A stretch of 14,072 bases of DNA from CBDTTW01 sp965363675 (GCA_965363675.1 CBDTTW010000075.1:1-14072); one strand, 5' to 3'. Shown: positions 1-7,485, counted from the first letter of the stretch. Numbers and translations are program-made. Notes: generated by a model not told the origin, from the letters alone.

Positions 1-1284
1 CTAGGCCACGCGCACCGCGTCGAGCTGCTCCCAGAAGCCGGGGAACGAGACGGCGGCGCACCCGGCGTCGAGGATGGTCGTTTCGCCCTCGGCTACGAGC
101 CCGGCCACGGCCATGGCCATAGCGATGCGGTGGTCGCCGTGGGTCTCTATGGCGGCGCCGCGCAGCTTCCGGCCGCCCGTAATCGCCATGCCGTCCGCGA
201 ACACCTCTACGTCGGCGCCCATGCGTCCCAGCGCCTCGGCCATCACGGCGATGCGGTCGGTCTCCTTGACGCGCAGCTCGGCGGCGTCCCGGATTTCGGT
301 GCGCCCGCGCGCGCAGGCCGCCGCCACGGCCAGAATCGGGATCTCGTCGATGAGGTTGGGGATAAGCGCCCCGTCCACCCGCACCGCGTGCAGCGCCGCC
401 GGGCCGGAGGTCAGGTCGGCGATGGGCTCGCCGCCGTAGGCGCGCTCGTTGGCGACGCGGATATGCGCGCCCATGGCCCTGAGCACGTCGAGCAAGGCCG
501 TGCGGCTCGGGTTCATCCCGACGCCGGGCAGCCGCAGCGCCCCCTGCGGGACGATGGCCGCCGCCGTGAGGAAAAACGCGGCCGCCGAGAAGTCGCGCGG
601 GACGGTCCAGACGCGCGCAGGGATCGGGCGCCCCCCCCGGACGCTCACCCGGCGGCGGCCGTCGATCTCGTAGGCGTCCAGCCCCAGCATGCGCTCGGTG
701 TGGTCGCGCGAGGGGATCGCCTCCACGATGCTCGTTTCGCCCTCGGCCCACAGCCCGGCCAGCAGCACGCACGACTTGACCTGCGCCGAAGGCGTCGGCA
801 GCGGGTAGGCGATGCCGCGCAGCCGCCGCCCGCCCTCGATGCGGATGGGCGCATGGCCGTCGGTCAGCGTGATGCCGGCGCCCATGCGGCGCAGCGGCTC
901 GGCGACGCGCTCCATGGGGCGGCGGCTGAGCGAGGCGTCGCCGGTGAGCACGCTGGAGAAGGGCTGCCCCGCCAGGATGCCGCACAGCAGCCGCATCGTG
1001 GTGCCCGAGTTGCCGCAGTCCAGCGGCGCAGCGGGGGCCTTCAGCCCGCTCAGGCCGCGCCCGACCACGTGCAGGATGCCGTTCTCGTCCTCGGTGATCT
1101 CGGCGCCGAGCCCCCGCAGGCAGCGCAGCGTGGACTGCGGGTCTTCGGCGTTCGGGTAGTGGACGATCTGCGAGGCCCCCTCGCCGAGGGCCGCCAAGAG
1201 CGCCGCCCGGTGCGCGATGGACTTGTCGGCGGGCAGGGCGACGCTGCCTTCCAGATGCGAGGCGGGGCGGATGCGAAGGTTCAT
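1..1284 (-). CDS. aroA: 3-phosphoshikimate 1-carboxyvinyltransferase (EPSP synthase)
   Basis: Transfers enolpyruvyl from PEP to shikimate-3-phosphate, the sixth step of the cytoplasmic shikimate pathway to chorismate. The protein is 427 aa, normal for the family. Visible family motifs: ADKS with K21, S22 and R26 near the N-terminus; NSGT (92-95) followed by MR; SAQVK (166-170); RDHTER (193-198); DEIP with D313 and E314; RVKETDR with K340, E341 and R344; GDHR ending at R386. Spacing matches E. coli AroA numbering closely, and all substrate-binding and catalytic positions I can place are present. The start ATG at 1284 gives the family N-terminus MNLRIRP. It lies inside the TGA stop of the upstream add gene (ATGA overlap) with no Shine-Dalgarno, so translation is probably coupled. 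The TAG stop is exactly at the window edge, so the gene is complete. The RDHTE and SAQVK motifs resemble class II enzymes, but the NSGT site keeps the glycine typical of glyphosate-sensitive forms. Confidence 0.97.
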   Translation of the reverse strand: MNLRIRPASHLEGSVALPADKSIAHRAALLAALGEGASQIVHYPNAEDPQSTLRCLRGLGAEITEDENGILHVVGRGLSGLKAPAAPLDCGNSGTTMRLLCGILAGQPFSSVLTGDASLSRRPMERVAEPLRRMGAGITLTDGHAPIRIEGGRRLRGIAYPLPTPSAQVKSCVLLAGLWAEGETSIVEAIPSRDHTERMLGLDAYEIDGRRRVSVRGGRPIPARVWTVPRDFSAAAFFLTAAAIVPQGALRLPGVGMNPSRTALLDVLRAMGAHIRVANERAYGGEPIADLTSGPAALHAVRVDGALIPNLIDEIPILAVAAACARGRTEIRDAAELRVKETDRIAVMAEALGRMGADVEVFADGMAITGGRKLRGAAIETHGDHRIAMAMAVAGLVAEGETTILDAGCAAVSFPGFWEQLDAVRVA

Positions 1285-2336
1285 CGGGGGGCGTGCGCAG
1301 GCGGGTTCAGGGCGGCCTCGGCGGCGTGCGCCATCTCGCGCCGCTCGTCGAGGGGAAGGAAGGCGGCGCGGAAGCCGTTCAGCACCAGCCGGCGCATGGC
1401 GCCCTCCGAGAGGCCGCACGCCCGGTAGACGCGCCACAGCTCCTCGGTGACGCTCGTCCGACTGAACAGGCGGTTGTCGGTGTTGATCGTGACGGCGATG
1501 CCGGCCGCGAGGTAGTCCTGAAGCGGGTGCTCGCTGAGCTGCGGCACGACGCGCGTCTGCACGTTGCTCGTCGGGCAGACTTCGAGCGGGATCTGGTGGT
1601 CGGCCACGTACTGCATCAGGTCGGCGTCCTGGTGCAGCGTCACCCCGTGCCCGATGCGGTGCGCCCCGCAGGCGAAAAGCGCCTGGTGGATCGAGTCCGG
1701 CCCCCACGACTCCCCGGCGTGGATCGTCAGGTTGAGCAAATGGTTGCGGGCGTAGAAAAACGCCATCTGGTGGTGCTTGGGCGGGTGCCCGGCTTCGCCG
1801 CCGGCCAGGTCGAAGGCGACTACGCCGCGCTTGCGGTAGGCCACGGCCAGCTCGGCCTGCCGCAGCGAGGCGCTTTCGTAGCGGTCGCGGAGGCCGCAGA
1901 TGATGACGGCCGTGCGAATGCCGAAGTCGCGCGCGGCGGCGGCCAGGCCGTCGAGCACGGCGTCGTTGACGGCTTCCAGGCTCAGCCCTTCCTCGGTGTG
2001 GAGCACGGGCGCATAGCGCACCTCCAGGTAGCGGACGTTCTCGCGGGCGTTGTCCTCGGCCAGCTCGTAGGCGATGCGGCGCAGCGCGGCGGCGTCCTGC
2101 ATGAGCGGGATCGAGTAGCGGAACCAGGCCAGGTAGTCCTCCAGGCTGCGCGAGTCGTCGATGCGGCGCAGAATGGCCTCCAGAGCCTCGGCGTCGTGGG
2201 CGGGCAGCAGCCCGAGCTTGCCCTGGGCGCGCGCCAGGTCCAGCACGGTTTCGAGGCGCAGTGAGCCGTCGAGGTGGCAGTGCAGTTCTGCTTTGGGCCA
2301 GGCGGCGATCTCATCGCGGGTAAGCGGCGCACGCAT
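1281..2336 (-). CDS. add: Adenosine deaminase family protein (possibly adenosine or aminodeoxyfutalosine deaminase)
   Basis: Zinc-dependent amidohydrolase fold that deaminates adenosine-type nucleosides to inosine-type products in the cytosol. The 351-aa protein has every expected metal or catalytic site: HCH (H19, H21), HAGE (H206, E209), HRIGH (H230), CPTSN (254-258) and NTDN (D287). The residue after the metal-binding Asp is Asn (N288) where E. coli Add has a second Asp; TDN is common in actinobacterial and related members. The start ATG at 2336 is preceded by AGGAG at 7-nt spacing and directly begins the conserved fold, so upstream in-frame extension (to 2924, across gatA) is rejected. 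It is the first gene of a two-gene unit with aroA. That pairing leaves open a role as aminodeoxyfutalosine deaminase in chorismate-derived menaquinone synthesis, since members of this family perform that step in some bacteria. The family assignment is secure; the substrate is inference. Confidence 0.93.
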   Translation of the reverse strand: MRAPLTRDEIAAWPKAELHCHLDGSLRLETVLDLARAQGKLGLLPAHDAEALEAILRRIDDSRSLEDYLAWFRYSIPLMQDAAALRRIAYELAEDNARENVRYLEVRYAPVLHTEEGLSLEAVNDAVLDGLAAAARDFGIRTAVIICGLRDRYESASLRQAELAVAYRKRGVVAFDLAGGEAGHPPKHHQMAFFYARNHLLNLTIHAGESWGPDSIHQALFACGAHRIGHGVTLHQDADLMQYVADHQIPLEVCPTSNVQTRVVPQLSEHPLQDYLAAGIAVTINTDNRLFSRTSVTEELWRVYRACGLSEGAMRRLVLNGFRAAFLPLDERREMAHAAEAALNPPAHAPR

Positions 2337-2343
2337 GCGGAAG

Positions 2344-2348
2344 CTCCT
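2344..2348 (-). promoter_or_regulatory. Shine-Dalgarno site of add
   Basis: On the minus strand AGGAG lies 7 nt before the ATG at 2336, inside a purine-rich A6GGAG stretch. It decides the start codon of add and is one of only two clear Shine-Dalgarno sites in the window. Confidence 0.75.
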
Positions 2349-2360
2349 TTTTTGCCCCGC

Positions 2361-2389
2361 ATAATAACGGTCGGCGCGCCCGAGGGCAA
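2361..2389 (-). promoter_or_regulatory. Putative sigma70-type promoter of add-aroA
   Basis: Read on the minus strand: -35 TTGCCC (2389-2384), a 17-nt spacer, and -10 TATTAT (2366-2361). The hexamers match the consensus at 4/6 and 5/6 positions. The expected start near 2354 would give a leader of about 18 nt holding the Shine-Dalgarno site. The -35 overlaps one arm of an inverted repeat (2377-2420). Inferred from sequence only. Confidence 0.5.
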
Positions 2390-2420
2390 GCCGCCCCCGA
2401 AAGCAGGCGCCCTCGGAGCG
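2377..2420. repeat. Inverted repeat in the add/gatA divergent promoter region
   Basis: CCGAGGGC (2380-2387) and GCCCTCGG (2409-2416) are perfect 8-bp complements separated by 21 nt. Outside them, CGC (2377-2379) can pair with GCG (2418-2420) if A2417 is bulged. It covers the proposed -35 of add and lies about 85 nt upstream of gatA. It could be an operator shared by both directions or a leader hairpin of a gatA transcript. No T-run follows, so it is not a typical terminator. Confidence 0.4.
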
Positions 2421-2462
2421 GGCAAACCTGCGCCGCCGGTGTGCGGCCGAAGCCCTATTTCG

Positions 2463-2469
2463 TACCTTG
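2463..2469 (+). promoter_or_regulatory. Possible Bacteroidota-type -7 element upstream of gatA
   Basis: TACCTTG, followed by CCCCC, resembles the Bacteroidota -7 consensus TAnnTTTG with one T missing. It lies 35 nt before the gatA ATG. No convincing -33 TTG is visible upstream, so the call is weak. Confidence 0.25.
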
Positions 2470-2504
2470 CCCCCGAACAGCGTTTTTCCACCCTCTCCGC
2501 AAGC

Positions 2505-4091
2505 ATGTTTCCGACGTTTTCCGCAGCCCGCGAGGCCCTTCGGGAAGGCCGCGCCTCGGCCGAGGAACTGGCCCGCGCCTACCTCGCCGCCCTCGAGGGG
2601 GCCGCCGCGCTCAACATCTTCCTGGACGTAGCGCCCGAGGCCGTGCTGGCGCGCGCCCGCGAGGTCGATGCGCAGCAGGCCGCCGGGGCCGATCTGCCCC
2701 TGGCCGGGCTGATGCTGGCCGTCAAGGATGTCATCGCAATGAAGGGGCGGCGCCTGACGTGCGGCTCGCGGATGCTCGAAGACTTCCGCTCGCTCTACGA
2801 CGCCCACGTGATCGAGCGGCTGCACGCGGCGGGCGCCACGGTCATCGGGCGCGTCAACTGCGACGAGTTTGCGATGGGCTCCTCGAACGAGAACTCGCAC
2901 TTTGGCCCGGCGCGCAACCCGCACGACCCGGAGCGCGTGCCGGGCGGCTCCTCGGGCGGCTCGGCGGCGGCGGTGGCCGCCGGGCTGTGCAACGCCGCGC
3001 TCGGCTCCGACACCGGCGGCTCGATTCGCCAGCCCGCGGCCTTCTGCGGCGTGGTGGGCCTCAAGCCGACCTACGGCCGCGTCAGCCGCTACGGCCTGGC
3101 AGCCTACGCCTCGTCCTTCGACTCTATCGGCCCGCTCGCGCCCTCCGTCGAGGACGCCGCGCGCGTGCTCGGCGTCGTGGCCGGCCTCGACCCCCGCGAC
3201 GCCACCAGCGCCCCGGCGCCCACGCCCGACTATGCCGCCGAAGTCGGCGCCCCGGTGGAGGGCGTGCGCATCGGCCTGCCGCGCGAGTACTTCGCCGAGG
3301 GCCTCGACCCGGCCATCCGCGCCCTCCTAGAGCAGCAGGCCGACGCCCTCGCGGCCCGGGGCGCCCACGTGCAGGAAGTCTCGCTGCCCTACACCGAGTA
3401 CGGCATCGCCGCGTACTACATCCTCGCCGCCGCCGAGGCGTCGAGCAACCTGGCGCGCTACGACGGCATACGCTACGGCTACCGCGCCGACCTCGACGCG
3501 CTCCGCCGGAGCCTGGCCGAGGAGCGCCGCGCTCTCGAAGCCGACATGGCCGCCGCCCGCGCCGCCGGCGACACGGCCGCCCAGGCCGAGGCGCTCCGCC
3601 GCGCCGACGCCCAGGAGTCGGCGTTGCGCCGTCTTTACGTGCAGTCGCGCACCGAGGGGTTTGGCGAGGAGGTCAAGCGGCGTATCATGCTGGGCACGTA
3701 TGTGCTCTCGTCGGGGTACTACAGCGCCTACTACGACAAAGCGCAGCGCGTGCGCACGCTCATCCGCCGGGACTTCGAGCAGGCGTTCGGGCAGGTGGAC
3801 GTGCTGCTCACGCCCGCCACGCCTACGGTGGCCTTTAAGATCGGCAGCAAGACGAGCGACCCGCTGGAAATGTACCTCTCGGACGTGTACACCGTGACGG
3901 CCAACTTGGCCGGGGCGCCGGGGCTCGTCGTCCCGGTCGGCCTGCACCCGCGCGAGGGCCTGCCCGTGGGCATGCAACTGCTGGGGCCGCCGTTCTCCGA
4001 AGGGCTGCTCTGCCGCGTCGGCGAGGCGGCCATGCAGGCGGCCGCGCCGCCCGCTTCTGCAAACGACAAACAGCCGAAGGGCATCGTATGA
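2505..4091 (+). CDS. gatA: Aspartyl/glutamyl-tRNA(Asn/Gln) amidotransferase subunit A
   Basis: Amidase subunit of the GatCAB complex. It releases ammonia from glutamine or asparagine to convert Glu-tRNA(Gln) or Asp-tRNA(Asn) to the amide form. The amidase-signature catalytic triad is intact: K74 (AVKD), cis-Ser S149 (GGSSGGS) and nucleophile S173 (SDTGGSIRQ). The start at 2505 gives a typical short N-terminal helix; an in-frame extension to 2274 would run into add and is rejected. No Shine-Dalgarno is seen. At 528 aa it is about 40 longer than usual. The excess is an Ala/Arg/Glu-rich segment at about residues 330-376, between GYRAD and the conserved RTEGFG motif, predicted helical. The C-terminal tail is also unusual: the common AYEQATDWH-like ending is replaced by an Ala/Pro-rich tail. 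The stop overlaps the sucD start (ATGA). gatB and gatC are not in the window. Confidence 0.96.
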   Translation: MFPTFSAAREALREGRASAEELARAYLAALEGAAALNIFLDVAPEAVLARAREVDAQQAAGADLPLAGLMLAVKDVIAMKGRRLTCGSRMLEDFRSLYDAHVIERLHAAGATVIGRVNCDEFAMGSSNENSHFGPARNPHDPERVPGGSSGGSAAAVAAGLCNAALGSDTGGSIRQPAAFCGVVGLKPTYGRVSRYGLAAYASSFDSIGPLAPSVEDAARVLGVVAGLDPRDATSAPAPTPDYAAEVGAPVEGVRIGLPREYFAEGLDPAIRALLEQQADALAARGAHVQEVSLPYTEYGIAAYYILAAAEASSNLARYDGIRYGYRADLDALRRSLAEERRALEADMAAARAAGDTAAQAEALRRADAQESALRRLYVQSRTEGFGEEVKRRIMLGTYVLSSGYYSAYYDKAQRVRTLIRRDFEQAFGQVDVLLTPATPTVAFKIGSKTSDPLEMYLSDVYTVTANLAGAPGLVVPVGLHPREGLPVGMQLLGPPFSEGLLCRVGEAAMQAAAPPASANDKQPKGIV

Positions 4092-4966
4092 GCATTCTCG
4101 TTGGGACCCACACCCGCCTTGTCGTGCAAGGCTTCACCGGCCGCGAGGGCACGTTCCACTCCGAGCAAATGATCGCCTACGGGACGCCGCTCGTGGCGGG
4201 CGTCACGCCGGGCAAGGGCGGCGCCGAGCACCTCGGGCGCCCCGTCTTCAACACCGTCCGCGAAGCCGTCGAGCAGGAGGGGGCCAACACGTCCATCGTG
4301 TTCGTGCCGCCGCCCTACGCCGCCGACGCCGTCCTGGAGAGCATCGAGGCGGGCATCGGGCTGGTGGTGTGCATCACCGAGGGCATCCCCATCGCCGACA
4401 TGATCCCCGTCTACGCCTACGCGCAGCAGCGGGGCGCGCGGCTCGTCGGGCCGAACTGCCCCGGCGTCATCACGCCCGGCGCGGCCAAGGTGGGCATCAT
4501 GCCGGCGGCCATTTTCTCTCCGGGCAACGTGGGCGTCATCTCGCGCTCGGGCACGCTCACCTACGAAACCGTCGATCAGCTCAGCCGCATCGGCATGGGC
4601 CAGAGCACCGCCGTCGGCATCGGCGGCGACCCGATCATCGGCACGCGCTTCGTGGACGCGCTCGCGCTGTTCGAGGCCGACCCCGAGACCGAGTCCATCA
4701 TCCTGATCGGCGAGATCGGCGGCAGCGCCGAGGAGGAGGCGGCGGCCTACATCCGGGAGCACGTCCGCAAGCCGGTGTTCGCGTTCATCGCCGGCAGCAC
4801 CGCCCCTCCGGGGCGCCGCATGGGCCATGCCGGGGCCATCATCTCCGGAGGCAAGGGCACGGCCGCCGACAAGTTCGCCGCGCTCGAAGAAGCCGGAGCC
4901 GTCGTCGTGCGCAACCCGGCGCTCATCGGCGAGACGGTGCAGCGCCGCCTCAAGGCGGTAGGCTAG
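4088..4966 (+). CDS. sucD: Succinate-CoA ligase (ADP/GDP-forming) alpha subunit
   Basis: Alpha subunit of the TCA-cycle enzyme that interconverts succinyl-CoA plus NDP and phosphate with succinate plus NTP. The 292-aa protein is full length. It starts with the CoA-binding Rossmann domain (QGFTGREGTFHSEQ, 14-27, then GVTPGKGG at 38-45). GPNCPG (121-126) holds the CoA-site cysteine. The C-terminal ligase domain has GEIGGSAEEE (208-217). H247 in RRMGHAG is the active-site histidine that is phosphorylated (H246 in E. coli). The ATG overlaps the gatA stop by 4 nt, indicating translational coupling rather than its own ribosome site. The beta subunit sucC, normally adjacent in many bacteria, is not here, although its partner must be encoded elsewhere. 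The downstream gene engB follows after 9 nt. Confidence 0.97.
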   Translation: MSILVGTHTRLVVQGFTGREGTFHSEQMIAYGTPLVAGVTPGKGGAEHLGRPVFNTVREAVEQEGANTSIVFVPPPYAADAVLESIEAGIGLVVCITEGIPIADMIPVYAYAQQRGARLVGPNCPGVITPGAAKVGIMPAAIFSPGNVGVISRSGTLTYETVDQLSRIGMGQSTAVGIGGDPIIGTRFVDALALFEADPETESIILIGEIGGSAEEEAAAYIREHVRKPVFAFIAGSTAPPGRRMGHAGAIISGGKGTAADKFAALEEAGAVVVRNPALIGETVQRRLKAVG

Positions 4967-4975
4967 GCCCCACGC

Positions 4976-5578
4976 ATGAAAATACAAAGCGCCACGTTCG
5001 CCCGGGGAGCCGCACGCTGGGAGGAGTTGCCCGCCGACGGCGCCCCGGAGGCGGCTTTCGTCGGGCGCTCGAACGTCGGCAAAAGCTCGCTGCTCAACAT
5101 GCTCGTCGGGCGCAAGTCGCTCGCGCACACCAGCGCTACGCCCGGCAAGACCCGTCAGTTCAACTACTACCACATCAACGAGCGTTTTTACCTCGTCGAT
5201 CTGCCCGGCTTCGGCTACGCGCGCATCTCGCAGACCGAGCGGTTGCACTGGGCGCGCATGATCGAGCGCTACCTTGCCGAGCGCGAGACGCTTCGCACGC
5301 TCGTGCACCTCGTCGATGCGCGGCACGAGCCGCAGGCGCTCGACCTGGAGGTGATGCACATGATGCGCGGCGTGCCCGTGCCCTACCTCATCGTGCTCAC
5401 CAAGGCCGATAAACTTTCCGGCAACGAGCTGTCCAGGAGCCGCGCCCGCGCGCAGCGCGCCCTCAAAGGGATGGGCCTGGAGGCGCCCGTCGTCGCCACG
5501 TCGTCGGCGGGGGAGGGGCGGGGCCGCGAACACGTCTGGGAGTGGCTGGCGCCGTTCCTGCCCGAAAGCCCCGCCTGA
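4976..5578 (+). CDS. engB: Ribosome biogenesis GTP-binding protein (YihA/YsxC family)
   Basis: Small TRAFAC-class GTPase, usually essential, that acts in late 50S subunit assembly. All G motifs are visible in the 200-aa protein: G1 GRSNVGKS (30-37), G2 Thr in TPGKT (55-59), G3 DLPG (75-78) followed by FGYA, G4 TKAD (142-145) and G5 TSSA (175-178). Length is typical and there are no extra domains. The ATG lies 9 nt after the sucD stop, with no clear Shine-Dalgarno, so it is probably read from the gatA-sucD transcript. The call is firm at family level; the gene is also named ysxC or yihA. Confidence 0.96.
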   Translation: MKIQSATFARGAARWEELPADGAPEAAFVGRSNVGKSSLLNMLVGRKSLAHTSATPGKTRQFNYYHINERFYLVDLPGFGYARISQTERLHWARMIERYLAERETLRTLVHLVDARHEPQALDLEVMHMMRGVPVPYLIVLTKADKLSGNELSRSRARAQRALKGMGLEAPVVATSSAGEGRGREHVWEWLAPFLPESPA

Positions 5579-5588
5579 CGGCCCCTGC

Positions 5589-5607
5589 GCGCTCCGGCAG
5601 CGCTTTC
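5589..5607 (+). terminator. Weak terminator-like hairpin after engB
   Basis: GCGCT (5589-5593) and AGCGC (5599-5603) pair around a 5-nt CCGGC loop, followed by only TTTC. It begins 11 nt after the engB stop, the right place for the end of the gatA-sucD-engB unit. The short stem and short T-run make it uncertain. Confidence 0.35.
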
Positions 5608-5615
5608 AATCAGCT

Positions 5616-5672
5616 TTCTCGGGGCATGCAACGCTAATTATATAGGCGCGGCCGGCCTTTTACTCTATTTTG
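5616..5672 (+). promoter_or_regulatory. Candidate promoter region of serA
   Basis: An AT-rich island in the 179-nt engB-serA spacer. TATATA (5639-5644) could be a -10, with a poor -35 TTCTCG (5616-5621) at 17-nt spacing. Further down, TATTTTG (5666-5672) resembles a Bacteroidota -7 element, as does TACCTTG before gatA. Between them lies the palindrome GGCCGGCC (5650-5657) followed by TTTT. I cannot decide which element is used. The rest of the spacer (5673-5757) shows nothing recognisable. Confidence 0.3.
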
Positions 5673-5757
5673 TGCAATCGCGCGCGGCGGCAGGGCGGCC
5701 CCTTTCCCCCCGGCGCGCGGTCCCGCCTTCCCCCTTGCTGACTCTGGCCTTTTGCAT

Positions 5758-7347
5758 ATGCCCCACTCGGTGCTCATCACAGACCCCGTAGACGCCGTTT
5801 GCATCGACATGCTCGAACGCAACGGCATCCATGCCGACGTGCAGCTCAAACGCTCGCCGGAGGAACTGCGCGAACTGGCGCGCGGCGCCAGCGGCTGGGT
5901 CATCCGCAGCGGCACCCGCATCACGTCGGACCTGATCGAGGCGGGCGAGAAGCTCGTCATCATCGGGCGCGCCGGCGTCGGCGTGGACAACGTGGACCTG
6001 GAGGCCGCCACGCGCCGGGGCATCCTGGTCATCAACGCCCCCGACGGCAACACCATCTCGACGGCCGAGCATACCTGCGCGATGCTGCTCAGCCTCGCGC
6101 GGCGCCTGCCGCAGGCGCACAGCTCGCTCCAGGCCGGCCAGTGGGACCGCAAGCCGTTTACCGGCCTCGAAGTCTATGAAAAAACCCTCGGCGTCGTGGG
6201 CGTGGGCAAAATCGGGCGGGCCGTGGCCGAGCGCATGAAAGCCTTCGGGATGCGCCTGCTGGCCTTCGACCCGATGCTCTCGCAGGAAACCGCCGAGCGC
6301 ATCGGCGTGGAGCTGGTGAGCCTGGATGCCCTTTTTGCCGAAAGCGACTTCCTGACGTTCCACACGCCGCTCAACGAGGCCACGCGCGGCCTACTCGGGC
6401 GCGAAAACTTCGCGCGGTGCAAGCCGGGCGTGCGCATCGTCAACTGCGCGCGCGGCGGCATCGTCGATGAGGAAGCGCTGCTCGAAGCGCTGGAGAGCGG
6501 CCGCTGCGGCGGCGCCGCCCTGGACGTGTATTCGCAGGAGCCGCCGCCGCCCTACCTGGAGCGCTTGCTGCACCACCCCAACGTCGTCGCAACGCCGCAC
6601 ATCGCCGCCTCGACCGAGGAGGCGCAGGAGAAGGTAGCCGTCCAGATCACCGAGCAGGTCATCATGGCCCTGCAAGGCAAGCCCGTTCTGACGCCCGTCA
6701 ACGGCGCCGCCATCCGCATGGCCTCGCAGCGCGAAGTGCAGCCGTTCCTGAAGCTGGCCGACAAGCTCGGGCGCGTCGTCGGGCAGCTCGGCGAGGGCGC
6801 CGTCAAGCGCCTCACGGTGCGGTGCAGCGGCGACGTGCCGCACCGCTACGCCGACGTGCTGAGCGTGGCCGCCGTCAAGGGCCTCATGAGCCTGTGGCGC
6901 AGCGGCCCGGTCAACCTCATCAACGCCTCTATGCTGGCCCAGGAAATGGGCCTCAAGGTCGAGGAGCAGCGCGGATCGGACGCCGGGGCGTACACCAGCC
7001 TCGTCGAGGTCGTGCTCGAACGCGACAGCGGCGTACACCGCGTGGCCGGCACGCTCTTCGGCGGCGAGGACGTGCGCCTCATTCAGGTGGACGACTATAC
7101 GCTCGAAGTGAAGCCCACGGGTCGCCTCTTGCTTTACCAGAACATCGACCGCCCCGGCATGCTCGCCTCGGTAGGCGCGGCGCTGGCGGAGGCGGGCGTC
7201 AACATCGGCGCGCTTGCGCTCGGGCGCAAGGACAAAGGCTCGCTCGCCCTTACCGTCGTCAGCGTAGACGAGGCGATCCCGGAGGCGGTCATCGGCCGCA
7301 TCGCCGCGATTCCGGGCGTCGAAAGCGTGCGCTTCGTGACGGTATGA
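5758..7347 (+). CDS. serA: D-3-phosphoglycerate dehydrogenase, long type with ACT domain
   Basis: Oxidises 3-phosphoglycerate to 3-phosphohydroxypyruvate with NAD, the first step of serine synthesis. The protein is 529 aa, typical of the long (Bacillus/Mycobacterium-like) class. The substrate-binding domain comes first, with a Rossmann domain inserted in it. The NAD motif GVGKIG is at 148-153, with the acidic FDP at 170-172. The catalytic set is R232 (ARGG), E261 (SQEP) and H281 (TPHIA). After about residue 310 comes an intervening allosteric-substrate-binding-like domain, then an ACT domain at about 456-529 (DRPGMLASVG, AEAGVNI), suggesting feedback control by serine. I chose ATG at 5758. 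An in-frame TTG two codons earlier (5752) is possible, but the protein aligns naturally from MPHSVLITD. There is no Shine-Dalgarno. It appears monocistronic, as terminator-like hairpins follow. Confidence 0.96.
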   Translation: MPHSVLITDPVDAVCIDMLERNGIHADVQLKRSPEELRELARGASGWVIRSGTRITSDLIEAGEKLVIIGRAGVGVDNVDLEAATRRGILVINAPDGNTISTAEHTCAMLLSLARRLPQAHSSLQAGQWDRKPFTGLEVYEKTLGVVGVGKIGRAVAERMKAFGMRLLAFDPMLSQETAERIGVELVSLDALFAESDFLTFHTPLNEATRGLLGRENFARCKPGVRIVNCARGGIVDEEALLEALESGRCGGAALDVYSQEPPPPYLERLLHHPNVVATPHIAASTEEAQEKVAVQITEQVIMALQGKPVLTPVNGAAIRMASQREVQPFLKLADKLGRVVGQLGEGAVKRLTVRCSGDVPHRYADVLSVAAVKGLMSLWRSGPVNLINASMLAQEMGLKVEEQRGSDAGAYTSLVEVVLERDSGVHRVAGTLFGGEDVRLIQVDDYTLEVKPTGRLLLYQNIDRPGMLASVGAALAEAGVNIGALALGRKDKGSLALTVVSVDEAIPEAVIGRIAAIPGVESVRFVTV

Positions 7348-7445
7348 GGCGGCCGGCGGCGCCGCCGAAAGGGCAGGGCAGGCATATTTGCCCGGCCCGG
7401 CCGGGGCTGCTGAACAGGGCGGCTATGGGTTATGAAGACGGGATT

Positions 7446-7485
7446 AATAAAGTTCTGACGTGAGGCTACGAAGCTTTATTTTTTT
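7446..7485 (+). terminator. Rho-independent terminator-like hairpin after serA
   Basis: AATAAAG (7446-7452) pairs with CTTTATT (7474-7480). TTC (7453-7455) can pair with GAA (7470-7472) if G7473 is bulged. Seven T residues (7479-7485) end the structure. The stem is AT-rich, so strength is moderate. It sits about 100 nt after the serA stop. Confidence 0.5.

Noticed and set aside
1..1284. A glyphosate-tolerant (CP4-like) EPSP synthase
   Set aside because: Some class II motifs are present, but the NSGT site keeps the glycine linked to sensitivity.
1285..1707. N-terminal extension of aroA upstream of 1284
   Set aside because: It is Arg/Pro-rich text overlapping add. The family N-terminus begins exactly at 1284.
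2274..2504. N-terminal extension of gatA
   Set aside because: It overlaps add and its promoter and has no GatA similarity.
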